From positions 130,809,454 through 130,873,453 of the forward strand of contig OZ023263.1 in the NCBI GenBank assembly GCA_964006375.1: a DNA stretch of 64,000 nucleotides, read 5' to 3'. This stretch comes from Tillus elongatus. Taxonomy: Eukaryota; Arthropoda; Insecta; Coleoptera; Cleridae. Every line of letters begins with the position of its first letter. Position 1 is the stretch's first letter. Below the pieces are notes generated by a model. It searched no databases. It was not told the origin of the DNA and worked only from the letters and a program-made list of their open reading frames with translations. Below are positions 27,312-36,135 of the stretch, piece after piece. The position numbers and the translations under genes were made by a program.

Positions 27312-27761
27312 ATGTCTATCGATAAGTTCGGACGTTCCCAATCCAATAAAGGTTCTAAGTTTAAAATTATTGAAAGAGAGATTTTCCCAAGAACTACTAG
27401 TGGTGATTTTGATTTGCAAAGCCATAGATTGTGTAACATAGCTGATCCAGTCGATGCAACAGATGGTGTAAATAAAAAATTTGTTGATGTATGGATAGAC
27501 GACTATCAGAAGAACAAAGATGAGGTAACACAAAGAATCATTGCCATACTACTTGAAGCTGTACACAAACCTGAGTTGGAAGATTTAAAAAACGAATTTG
27601 AAAATAAATTGAAAATTTTAGCTAAGAACATAACTGCTCAAGTTTTAAAAGATGTTGATGTGTTAAAGAATAATAAGCTAAAGAATAAGCTGGGAGAAAT
27701 AGACGGTAAACTAAAAGATTTACATGATAAGTGGATACTTTTAAATCCAACATCGCCATGA
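27312..27761 (+). CDS. Fibre/tail-spike-like protein
   Basis: A 149-aa frame from the ATG at 27,312 (MSIDKFGRSQS). Near residues 32-58 it has 'DLQSHRLCNIADPVDATDG' followed by 'VNKKFVD', resembling the 'NL..P....DA.NK.YVD' motif at the trimerisation region of phage and virus fibres. The rest is a lysine/leucine-rich, heptad-like region (about 70-140) likely to form a coiled coil. I infer a trimeric spike. Its TGA stop overlaps the ATG of the next small gene (ATGA at 27,758-27,761), suggesting reinitiation or a compact polycistronic layout unusual for host genes. No damage is visible. Confidence 0.55.
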   Translation: MSIDKFGRSQSNKGSKFKIIEREIFPRTTSGDFDLQSHRLCNIADPVDATDGVNKKFVDVWIDDYQKNKDEVTQRIIAILLEAVHKPELEDLKNEFENKLKILAKNITAQVLKDVDVLKNNKLKNKLGEIDGKLKDLHDKWILLNPTSP

Positions 27762-27921
27762 GACGCAAAACTGTTGAGAGGAAGAACTACAAACGACTAA
27801 ACAAACAGACATCTATCTGGTTGAACGCATCTTGAGGAAGAAAGGCAAGCAGCTCTATGTAAAATGGCTGGGTTTTGATAAATCTCAGAATTCTTGGATA
27901 AATTCAGATGATGTTAAATAA
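27758..27921 (+). pseudogene. Chromodomain microgene, probable 1-nt frameshift
   Basis: An ATG overlapping the fibre-like stop opens a basic peptide (MRRKTVERKNYKRLNK) that soon stops. In the adjacent frame (27,778-27,921) a chromodomain-like sequence follows: 'IYLVERILRKKG', 'LYVKWLGFDKSQNSWI' and a terminal 'DDVK'. The aromatic residues (Y, W, W) of the chromodomain methyl-lysine cage are present. Polinton integrases and several retroelement integrases carry a C-terminal chromodomain that guides integration to chromatin. Here no integrase core precedes it, so it is either the relic of a lost integrase or a separate small chromatin-binding protein. The two frames suggest a single-base slip near 27,800-27,825. 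Confidence 0.55.
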
Positions 27922-27949
27922 GCTTATATATTTAATGTATTAATGTACT

Positions 27950-27995
27950 TAGAATAAAATAAAAGTCTTTATTAAAATAATGTTATTTTATTTTT
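27950..27995. terminator. Shared bidirectional poly(A) region
   Basis: AGAATAAAATAAAAGTCTTT supplies AATAAA on the plus strand, and TTTATT (near 27,968-27,973 and after) supplies AATAAA on the minus strand, between the convergent chromodomain and KilA-N genes. Confidence 0.5.
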
Positions 27996-28030
27996 TCATC
28001 TGGTTACATACAATTAAGCTAAGTGAACAA

Positions 28031-28963
28031 TTACAATTTATATCGTAAATCAATAATATCCTGAATAAACTTCTCCTGAGGTACATCTGCTATCTGTAGA
28101 TCGTTTCTCTTCGCCTTGAGGTATTCGACTTCGGTCTTTATTCTGTTAAAGAGATTTACAGAATTTGGATCATACAACATGTTTAAAACTACTTCGGAAT
28201 CAGGGTGTTTATTTTTAAAGTTCTTGACAGCTCTTTTAAAACTTTTCTTCTGAGTCCTTACAGCATGATATGGATAGGTAGTATCCTTCTCATTTCTTGA
28301 AAGCAAACCAAAAACACAAAGTTTTCCAGGGTTGCTTGGTTTTGGAGATATATCTTCTAAATGTTCTGTGATTTTAGCATTTGTTTCTCGCATAACTTCA
28401 TCATCTATCTCCATTAATTTCACTTCAATTTCTTTGAGGTTATCCTTGTATTTTTGATTAAATTCACTTACGAAAAAATCAAAAATAATTTGGTTGCACT
28501 TTTCATAGAAACTATTGGATATCCAACAAGCCAAATTTAATATCAAATCTTTACAGACATATGTACCAGATATCAAGTTGTTTTCAGTCTGTGTTCCACC
28601 AAAGTCCACCAAGTATGTAGCGGTTGTAGGTGTTAGTTGAGATGTTGCTTCCAGCACATCTAGGGGGCCGGAATTCCGGCCCCCTAGATGTGACTCTAAG
28701 TGGACACCTTCGGTTGAAATATTTAGGTAATCGGTATTCTGGCTACCTAAATGTTTCTTCGCCTGACCGTTGTAATAGGTAATCAACTCTTTAGTTTTCT
28801 TATTTTCCAACCAATGTCTGAATCTTTTCTCACCATCTTTACACAGCTTAGTCGCATTAAAATAACCAGTGTTTTTATCAATAATTAATTGAAAGTCTCC
28901 AAATAAACCATACCAGAAGTTGTCTTTAATTTGCTGGTAGCACACATCATTTAATGTAGCCAT
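28031..28963 (-). CDS. KilA-N domain protein with in-frame palindromic insert
   Basis: A 310-aa frame from the ATG at 28,963 (MATLNDVCYQQ). Residues about 15-65 hold the first half of a KilA-N DNA-binding domain ('GYFNATKLCKDGEKRFRHWL'); residues about 130-170 hold its second half ('ISGTYVCKDLILNLACWIS'). Between them (about 70-128) sits an extra segment encoded by two DNA palindromes (28,655-28,692 and 28,721-28,752), giving the related peptides 'HLGSQNTDYLN' and 'HLGGRNSGPLD'. The C-terminal third ('LCVFGLLSRNEKD...', about 205-280) resembles the DUF3627-type tail of iridovirus and ascovirus KilA-N/MSV199 proteins. Such proteins probably bind DNA; function here is unknown. It is transcribed toward the plus-strand genes. 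Intact. Confidence 0.75.
   Translation of the reverse strand: MATLNDVCYQQIKDNFWYGLFGDFQLIIDKNTGYFNATKLCKDGEKRFRHWLENKKTKELITYYNGQAKKHLGSQNTDYLNISTEGVHLESHLGGRNSGPLDVLEATSQLTPTTATYLVDFGGTQTENNLISGTYVCKDLILNLACWISNSFYEKCNQIIFDFFVSEFNQKYKDNLKEIEVKLMEIDDEVMRETNAKITEHLEDISPKPSNPGKLCVFGLLSRNEKDTTYPYHAVRTQKKSFKRAVKNFKNKHPDSEVVLNMLYDPNSVNLFNRIKTEVEYLKAKRNDLQIADVPQEKFIQDIIDLRYKL
28655..28692. repeat. Perfect 38-bp palindrome within the KilA-N gene
   Basis: Centred on GAATTC. The left half is CACATCTAGGGGGCCGGAA and the right half its exact complement, giving 19 paired bases without mismatch. Confidence 0.98.
28721..28752. repeat. Imperfect 32-bp palindrome within the KilA-N gene
   Basis: ATTTAGGTA...TACCTAAAT, with pairs AT/AT and GG/CT-type wobbles near the centre. 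Its centre is 63 bp (21 codons) from that of the perfect palindrome, and its translation is a diverged version of the same peptide. Confidence 0.85.
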
Positions 28964-28984
28964 TTTAAACACACTACTGAGCAC

Positions 28985-29480
28985 TTGGATACGTTAGAGT
29001 TAACTGAAGCACGTCTTACCTCTACGATAACTAAATTTTGAATGAGTTTAACAGTGTGTAGTGAACAATTTACATGGATGATGTCATCCTTTCGGTTTGT
29101 ACTAGACAAGCTCAAACACGAGTAATGGGGGTGATTGAACAGATATAACACAAGATAACATTCACCAAGGTCATCAACTGACACGTTATTTACCCTAAGC
29201 GGGCCTCTCTCTTGCGTATATTAAACAGATACACAGACAAGTTCAAACACAAATAATGGGGTGATGTCATTCAACGGAAATTACACTAGATAACAACCGT
29301 ACAGACAAAACTCAAACAGGTTTGTGGAACAGGTTTGTGGATGATGTCATACTTCTAACGGCTGTATTCTAGACAAGCTCAAATACGAATACCATTTACC
29401 CATCAAGGGGCCCCCTACAGTATGTTTCTGAACTTCCTTCTTTTTGTTTGCTAACGACCTCTGTGTGTTATTTTTAAATA
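28985..29480. other. Non-coding spacer with degenerate short repeats
   Basis: Three or four diverged copies of ACAAGCTCAAACACGAGTAATGGGG-like text (about 29,106, 29,237, 29,310 and 29,373). Upstream of the KilA-N gene and inside the right TIR. No gene. Confidence 0.5.
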
Positions 29481-29755
29481 AGTCTTCAACCATCTTTATC
29501 AGCGAAAGGCACCATCTTTAAGAACGAAAGCCGCCATTTTTTATAATGTCAGCTTAAGGTATCACAGGCTTCCATCTTTCATTCCGCCATTTTTTTTTAT
29601 TCCGCCATTTTGGTTCCCCCCGTTTTGGTTCAGCCTCTAATATTAATTATTATTTTGTAAAATAATAACAAAAACTTTAATTATGTTACATGTATGGTTT
29701 GTTTGTAATTAAAAGTCGTATATATATATACCAACCTAAAACAATAAATTAACAA

Positions 29756-29829
29756 GCGTCTGCTTAGCTTAACGGGTAACATCGTTGCCTCCCATCTGAA
29801 TGCCCCGGGTTCGAAACTCACCTGCACCA
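29756..29829 (+). other. tRNA-like segment in right TIR
   Basis: A 74-nt segment starts GCGTCTGCTTAGCTTAACGG and ends CACCTGCACCA. A-box-like TTAGCTTAACGGGTA and B-box-like GGTTCGAAACT (starting at position 53) are kept in both TIRs. The cloverleaf stems are poor. Confidence 0.5.
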
Positions 29830-29979
29830 AATGGTTTTTTTCAAAATAATTTGAAGTAATAGGTTAGACACTTATGTGACTGTCTGGCACAAGTCGTGTG
29901 ACGTCACTGTCTGGCCAAAGACAGGTCAATGACCTTAGAATGCAGAATAACACGGCTAAATGTAAATGTGACTGTCTGG

Positions 29980-30210
29980 GCCCCAGGGCGTGGCTGGGCG
30001 CCGGGGCTGGCGCCAGGGCGTGGCTAGGCGCCGGCGCCGGGGCTGGCGCCAGGGCGTGGCTAGGCGCCGGCGCCGGGGCAGGCGCCGGGGCGTGGCGCCA
30101 GGGCGTGGCGCCAGGGCGTGGCGCCAGGGCGTGGCTAGGCGCCGGTGCCGGGGCAGGCGCCAGGGCGTGGCGCCGGCGCCGGCGCCAGGGCGTGGCTAGG
30201 CGCCGGCGCC
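29980..30210. repeat. GC-rich minisatellite in right TIR
   Basis: Repeated GGCGCCAGGGCGTGGC and GGCGCCGGGGC units, inverted relative to the left array and of different length. Confidence 0.9.
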
Positions 30211-30254
30211 AGTGACGTCACTTCCTGTCTGGCCCAAGTGGCCCCCTACCTACT

Positions 30255-30260
30255 GGAGCG
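30255..30260. repeat. 6-bp target-site duplication, right
   Basis: GGAGCG directly after TACCTACT, identical to 19,356-19,361. Confidence 0.85.
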
Positions 30261-30614
30261 CTTTATTATATCTAAATTTATGCCGTAAATAAACTTACTA
30301 CCAAATGTTCCTTTAAATGTCAAAAAGAGGAGGCATTATTCTGACTCAGAAATGCAATTATTACAGATGTAGACATGGTTAAAATCGTCGCTATTCTGTA
30401 AGTTCTCTAAGAAGTTTGAAAGAGTCTGATATGTCAAGACTCCAGGCTGCCGTGCAAGTGCTCGGTGTACTAGCTAAAGATGATGATTTATGTTACACAC
30501 TTAAGTTATGGAACTTAACTTCCTGCTACGAGTTGCAGTACCGCAGAGTTGTCGCTAACTAAAGTGATATTTTAACAGTAGCATTTTTAATGTATAAAGT
30601 TTGTGTATGTGTGC

Positions 30615-30623
<9 letters not shown>
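30261..30623. other. Unassigned DNA
   Basis: No gene or repeat recognised between the virus-like element and the next microsatellite. Confidence 0.5.
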
Positions 30624-30712
<89 letters not shown>

Positions 30713-30760
30713 GTGTGTGTGTGTATGTGTGTGCGCTGGTGTGTGTGTGTGTGTGTGTGT
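30624..30760. repeat. Compound (TA)n(TG)n microsatellite
   Basis: (TA)n at 30,624-30,710 followed by interrupted (TG)n to about 30,760, preceded by a short GTGTGCGTGTGCGCG run. Confidence 0.95.
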
Positions 30761-31097
30761 AAAATACTTGGTTCTCGCGTAGAACTGCGTACAGAATTTG
30801 GTAAACCTGAGGTTTCGGCTCCTGATTCAGGACCATTTTTAAAGGTTTAAAAATTATGAAAAGAACTGCGAAACCTTAATCTGTCGACTTCTTTTAGCAG
30901 TGAATTAAGGTAAATTGGATTGCTGTGGTTATTTAAGTCACACTTCTTTATAAAAACAAACTCTCGCGAAAATTCGCTTCCATGCCGTATTTGCAGCTTC
31001 GGGACTTTATATTATTAACGCACTTTTATTATGTGGGACAGAGAGTCGGTTTAATTTGCAAAGTAATTCAAAATTTTAAGCCGACCGTATATCCATT

Positions 31098-31336
31098 TTG
31101 AAATTTTATTTACTCCGAAAAGTTATTAAGTTTTACAAAGAAAACAAAATTTTTATTTTTTATTTTTCTTGTACTTAAGTAATTTCTGTAGACTTCAGAA
31201 AAATGAAATCCACTTCTAATTTTATTTATTCCGAAAAGTTATTAAGTTTTGCAAAGTAAACAAAATTCTATTTTTTTATTTATTTTTCTTGTAGTTAAGT
31301 AATTTATGTAGACTTCAGAAAAATTAAATCAACTTC
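31098..31336. repeat. Direct repeat, about 118-bp unit, two copies
   Basis: CCGAAAAGTTATTAAGTTTT...GTAGACTTCAGAAAAATGAA occurs at about 31,115-31,206 and again at about 31,228-31,325 with few changes. Confidence 0.85.
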
Positions 31337-31880
31337 TATGTAGAAGAGTATTAAAAATCGACTGGGGTAGTCGATTTTGTAACATGAAGCCAAAGTGTGA
31401 CTAAGCGGTAGTCAACATTATTTTTCTTGTGGACGACATACTGATTTTTCTACCATTTAAAAAACTGCATTTATTTCTGAATAGCACAATAATATCTGAA
31501 TGATTTTGTGCAAAAACTATCTGTTAAAAATGAAAATTTAAATTTTTATCATATGGCTCTAGTTGTCTAATCAAGTATCGTCTTGAAGTAAAAAAAAAAC
31601 ACAGAAAACAATACGCAAATAAAAAGGGTCTAGAAAACAATAGGTAAATAAAAGATGCCGCAAACAAAATTGTCACAGCCCTATTAGTATCCGAGCTACA
31701 GGATATTGAAAATTTTGCATTTTCGGGTACCCCTTGTATTTCAGTCGTCTGAGAACTTGCCAAAAACGTAAAAATTAACCCTTTTAGAAATTTGTAAGCA
31801 GAATATAGTGGCATAGTCAGCTTTTTCTAAATATTACTGTTTTTAAAATATTGACCAATGTGTTTTTTATGGGACTCCTG
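31337..31880. other. Unassigned AT-rich DNA
   Basis: No gene recognised. Confidence 0.5.
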
Positions 31881-31889
31881 TATATTTGT

Positions 31890-32862
31890 CAAGAAATTAA
31901 ATAATTTCACAAGATTCTCAACTTTCTTAAGGCATGCGACCTCATTATGAACACATTTTATAAGGCTGAACATGAAAATTTAAATCATTTTTTAGTTAAT
32001 TACAATCAAAATTAATCAGTCAAGCTAGATTTATAATTAGCACAAAAATTATTAATAATTGGCAAGATCTAAGACAGGCTATAGTGCAAAACTTTGCAGG
32101 CCAACAAGGCGACACTAGTCTTTTGAGTGAACTTTTAACACCTAAGCAGAAACATAATGAGGATGCTTTAACATTTAGTAATAGGTGTAGATACATTGAA
32201 CAACTTATTTTTTCTACTTTAATTTGTAATGAAAACAATCAACAAATACTAGAAATGAAAACAACAATTTACGCTTAACAAACGTTTAAAGCTTTCCTCG
32301 GGGGATTTAGAAACCCTCTAGGAATAGTAGTAAGATCCACTGCCTCTGCATCTATCGAGGATGCTCTTATATTTATATCGCCAAATAATAAAACCCCCAA
32401 TCCACAAACCACATCTTTTAACAATCGTTCTACTCCCCGAAACTTTCCAGTAATCGAATTTCAGAAACCATTTAGAAATAATCCCCAATATCAAAGCCAA
32501 AATAACCAAACTTCACAATTTAGGAATACTCCCCAATATCTAATCCAAAATAATCAGAATTCACAACTTTCTTGACCTCTCTCTTTTAAACCAGAAAACC
32601 AACGACAACATTTCCAAAACAGATATCCTGAACCCATGGATACTTCGAGTGGCAACACAAAGTTTACAAGAAATTTTAATAATTTTTCAACACAGTCAAG
32701 AAGAAACAACTTCCTTGCTAACCAAAAAAGGTCCCCAGTTCCGGGACCAGGGTTTAATTCTGAGAAACTATTAACCCATGAGACGGATACACCTTCCGAA
32801 ATTTACGATCGCGAAAAGCAAAATTTTCCTACACCGGGCACATCCATCGAAAATATTTAATA
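31890..32862 (+). pseudogene. Gypsy gag remnant
   Basis: An initial stretch near 31,905-32,030 matches the start of the gag copy at 63.9 kb (shared 'RNFLK..DLIMN.FY'-like reading). Next comes 'NFAGQQGDTSLLSELLTPKQ' (32,090-32,150) and an Asn/Gln/Phe-rich tail to 32,862 (for example 'NNPQYQSQNNQTSQFRNTPQ'). This is like the C-terminal part of Gag in errantivirus-related Gypsy elements that lack a zinc knuckle. Stops near 32,010, 32,278 and 32,575 interrupt it. Confidence 0.65.
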
Positions 32863-32925
32863 GAAATAAACAATCTCAATTTATGTCATCTTCCTTATGT
32901 TGAAATCCCCGAACTGCCTGGAAAA

Positions 32926-33235
32926 TTGCTGATTGATTCGAAAAGGAGTAAAAGTCTTTTGAAACCAGATATTGTTCAAGGAAAATATAAGAATAAAATC
33001 TTTCAAAAATTGTTTCACATTAAGTCAGCTCATGGATTCTCCGTGCACAAACATAGGGCAAATATGTTACTCAATTCAATTACTAATGGTCCGCACGAAT
33101 TTTGTTTATTCAATTTCAATGATAACTACACGGGTCTGATAGAAGCCGATTTTCTTCTTGCAAGTGAGGCTAGGCTAGAGATAAATAATAGGAAATTATA
33201 GTTAGGTGGGTTAGAAATTGATATTAATTTTCCTT
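32926..33235 (+). pseudogene. Gypsy aspartic protease remnant
   Basis: The frame 'LLIDSKRSKSLLKPDIV' stands where the D(T/S)G motif is expected; the glycine is lost (DSK). Downstream 'NDNYTGLIEADFLL' matches the usual 'GLIG.DFL' flap region. Confidence 0.55.
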
Positions 33236-33599
33236 ACTAATATACTCGCGAGCCAAATACGGAAACTAAAATTAATGTTCCTCTAAATAAGTCCAGTGGA
33301 TATGGACTTGTTAACCAAATGTTAATTAATAATTCATTTATACCTCACTGTTTAGTTAAATTGTCAGATAGCGAGGCTAGTGTTTAAATAATAAACCCGA
33401 CTTCTACACAAATTAATGTCAGTTTACTAATCCCTTAGAGACGACTATTGAGCTAAATAATAATGCATTATATAGCAGTATAAATATAATAATATAATAA
33501 TAGTGTTAAGAAAAATGTTAATAGTGTTAAGAAAAAATGCGATAACGGGGCTTTAAAAGAAATACGTATCACTAAAATCAGGAAGATCGTGAACAACTA

Positions 33600-34500
33600 A
33601 TATATTTATGCAAACGCTCAGATTTATTTTTATTTTTAAAGAGGACGAAAAGTTAACTTCCGAACACGTGGTAAAACATAGGATTAGAACGACCGACGAT
33701 ATACCTGAACATTCGAAATTATATCGTTACCCACAGGTGCATAAAGAAGAGGTAAAAAACAGATGGATAAAATGTTACTGCAAAACGTTGTAGGAAATTC
33801 ACATTCAGCGTGGTGTTCACCAATTTGGGTCGTCCCAAAGAAGGCGGATACCAGTAGGAAACAAAAATGGAGAATGGTTGTAGACTACAGAAAGCTCAAC
33901 CATAAAACCATACCAAATCGCTATCCCATACCTCAAATAGAAGAAACATTGGATAACATTAGTAGATCTCACTATTTTACTACAATTGATTTGGAATCAG
34001 GTTTTCATCAGATAGAGATACATCCTGACGACATTGAAAAGCCGGAATTCTCAACAGATCTAGGTCATTATGAATATTTAAGGATGTCATTTAGCCTCAT
34101 TTCAGCGCCTAATGAATAATGCTCTACACGGATTGATTGGAAAAACTTGCCTTGTCTACATGGTGTTCTCGACGTCTCTACAGGAGCATCTACACAAGCT
34201 TACACAAGTATTTGAAGGGTTCAGGAATAATCAGCTGATGGTGCAACTGGACAAAACCGAATTTTGAAAGAAGGAGGCTGAATTTTTGGGACATGTGGTC
34301 AGCTTAGAAGGAATTAAAGCTAACCCACGAAAACTCGAAGCCATAGAGAAATTTCATATTCTTAAACCAAAAAAGAAATCAAATCGTTTTTGGGTCTAAT
34401 AGGATACTACCGAAAATTTATAAAGAATTTTGCGAATATAACAAAACCTTTAACACAATGAAGAGGCATTTGAAACATGTAAACATATTTAAATGAACAG
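33600..34500 (+). pseudogene. Gypsy reverse transcriptase remnant without YxDD
   Basis: 'AWCSPIWVVPKKAD', 'KWRMVVDYRKLNHKTI' and 'FTTIDLESGFHQIEIHPDD' (33,805-34,035) are textbook Gypsy RT blocks. After a frame change the region expected to read YMDD gives only 'CLVYMVFSTSLQEHLHKL' (34,150-34,200), so both catalytic aspartates of that motif are deleted. 'EAEFLGHVVSLEGIKANP' follows near 34,280. The enzyme is certainly dead. Confidence 0.85.
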
Positions 34501-34539
34501 TCTAATATTACAGACACCACATTTTACGAAGAATTTATA

Positions 34540-35215
34540 TTAACTACGGATGCTTCCAACGTCGCACTTGGGGAGCTGTCTTAAGTCTAGGCGAACCAAA
34601 TTCAGACCTGCCTGTAGCTTATGCAATCCGAACTCTGAACGAGACGGAAACAAGTATCTTGCAATCGAAAAGGAGATACTTGCAGTAGTCTGGGCTGCAA
34701 ATTACTTTAGACCCTACCTTTACGGCAAAAGATTTACCACCTTGACTTCAAGAGCCCAATTAGAAGCTGGTAAGATGGCGTTTAAAGCTGGAAGGATATG
34801 AGTGCGATATAGAATACAATAAAGGAAAAACAAATAACGCCGACGATTTATCACGTATAGAAATTAACCATCTTAATAATGTAGATGAAACAGAATGGCA
34901 GAAAGATAATGAAGACATTGATGAAGAAATCGAAGAATGAGATGCAGTTAATTCTAACCAAGAATCATACGCTGCACTAGGCATTCCTATTTTGGAAGAG
35001 GAAATTATAAATAACAAATCCAATCAAATGTTCTTTACTTGCTCAGAGGTACCCGAAATTCTACAAGTCAGAAAAGGCAAGAGATATTTTATTAATGCTA
35101 CATTTAGTTCAGAAGATCCAGGCAAGATAGCGGAATTTGTAAAGCAACACTGTTTGCCTCAAAAGAAATACTATTGCCTATTGAGACACATTATGAATTA
35201 GTTAGTTCGGCTCTC
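34540..35215 (+). pseudogene. Gypsy RNase H and tether remnant
   Basis: Pieces in shifting frames give 'TTDASNVALG', then 'EIFAVVWA'-like text (read as 'KEILAVVWAANYFRPYLYG') and 'KGKTNNADDLSRI', the usual end of the Gypsy RNase H region. A 69-codon frame at 34,992-35,201 resembles the spacer before the integrase. Everything ends at the (TA)n. Confidence 0.65.
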
Positions 35216-35216
35216 A

Positions 35217-35218
<2 letters not shown>

Positions 35219-35277
<59 letters not shown>
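35219..35277. repeat. (TA)n microsatellite
   Basis: About 29 TA units at the 3' edge of the Gypsy remnant. Confidence 0.95.
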
Positions 35278-35279
<2 letters not shown>

Positions 35280-35867
35280 AAAGGTGCACAGGTGATGTAC
35301 CAAAGAATTCTCAGACTCCTCTCAGTATGCTTGCATCACTGAAGAGACATGCACATCACCCAGCATTTTTTATCAAATTTCAAGTGCCCCTGGATGACTG
35401 CTAACAGAACGTGTCCCAACAAAATATACCAATAAATGTATATAGTATATTTACTATATTATACCAATCGCCTCGGAACAACTCAAAATACAAATATAAA
35501 TAAATGCAGCATCCTGAGCGAATAGGCGCATTTAAGAATGCCTATATACCATCGGCCATCGAGCAAAAACCTATACGAAAACAATAATAATAATAGATAA
35601 TGAACCAGTCTGAACAATAATTTTAATAGTTTTTGACTGAATTAGACAAGATGCGTTGATGCTTGAAATTGACATGTCTTAAAAAGGTAAAGGTGTGTCT
35701 TCCGACGCAATAGAGAATAGAGATAGATAGAAAAGTAGGGTAAAGAAGAAGCAAAGCAAATTTTAAATAAATGGTCCCCTTAAAGGGTGAGCCTTTAAAA
35801 AATGAGGGTTAAGCTAGATTAGATGAAGAGGGTTATTTTAAATATCTAATATACTTTGGATACAGTT
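35278..35867. other. Unassigned DNA
   Basis: Nothing recognised. Confidence 0.5.
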
Positions 35868-36135
35868 TATAGACCTGTTCTCAGTTCTAAATTAAAACAT
35901 AATTACGTAAGTAATTAGGGCCAGTTGGTATGCCAATTAGATGAGATATCTATGTCATCTGGTTTGGATACAGTTTATAGACGTATTCTTAGGTCTACAT
36001 TCAAACGCAATTACATAAGTAATTACTTAGGGCAGGGTGGTATGCCAAATTAGATTACATAGATTATTACGGCCATCTAATATAGTTTGGATACCGTTTA
36101 TAGACATGTAGTCAGGTCTAAGTTAAAAAGTTAAA
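35868..36135. repeat. Tandem repeat, about 115-bp unit, 2-3 copies
   Basis: GGATACAGTTTATAGACCTG / GTTTATAGACGTATTCTTAG / GGATACCGTTTATAGACATG recur near 35,866, 35,966 and 36,088, each followed by AATTACGTAAGTAATTA-like and GGTATGCCAA text. Confidence 0.8.

Larger units (their letters stand above)
29481..30240 (-). repeat. Right inverted terminal repeat
   Basis: Inverted counterpart of 19,536-20,374, sharing AGTCTTCAACCATCTTTATC, the tRNA-like segment, CTGTCTGGCCAAAGACAGGT, TGACGTCA palindromes and the GGCGCC array. The outermost 14 bp before the array differ from the left tip, which is about 165 bp longer. Confidence 0.85.
19362..30254. mobile_element. Polinton/Maverick-type virus-like element, capsid module only
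   Basis: A 10,893-bp element bounded by AGTAGGTA / TACCTACT and an exact 6-bp direct duplication. It has inverted terminal repeats of about 0.8 kb (19,536-20,374 and 29,481-30,240). The left tip has about 165 bp (19,370-19,535) that is absent or replaced at the right tip. The gene block reads: major capsid candidate, minor capsid candidate and glycine-rich small protein (minus); packaging ATPase, DUF8207-like, fibre-like and chromodomain genes (plus); KilA-N protein (minus). No protein-primed PolB, integrase core (HHCC/DDE) or adenain-like protease is visible on either strand. I infer a non-autonomous or decaying integrated virus-like element. Two genes are interrupted, the others are open. 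Confidence 0.85.
31880..35215 (+). mobile_element. Degenerate Gypsy LTR retrotransposon (17.6/297-like), no LTRs found
   Basis: Gag, protease, reverse transcriptase and RNase H remnants follow in Gypsy order on the plus strand. The beginning resembles the gag start at 63,900-64,000, showing that the same family occurs twice in the window. I could not find flanking LTRs. The body is cut off at a (TA)n at 35,219, and no clear integrase is left. Confidence 0.8.
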
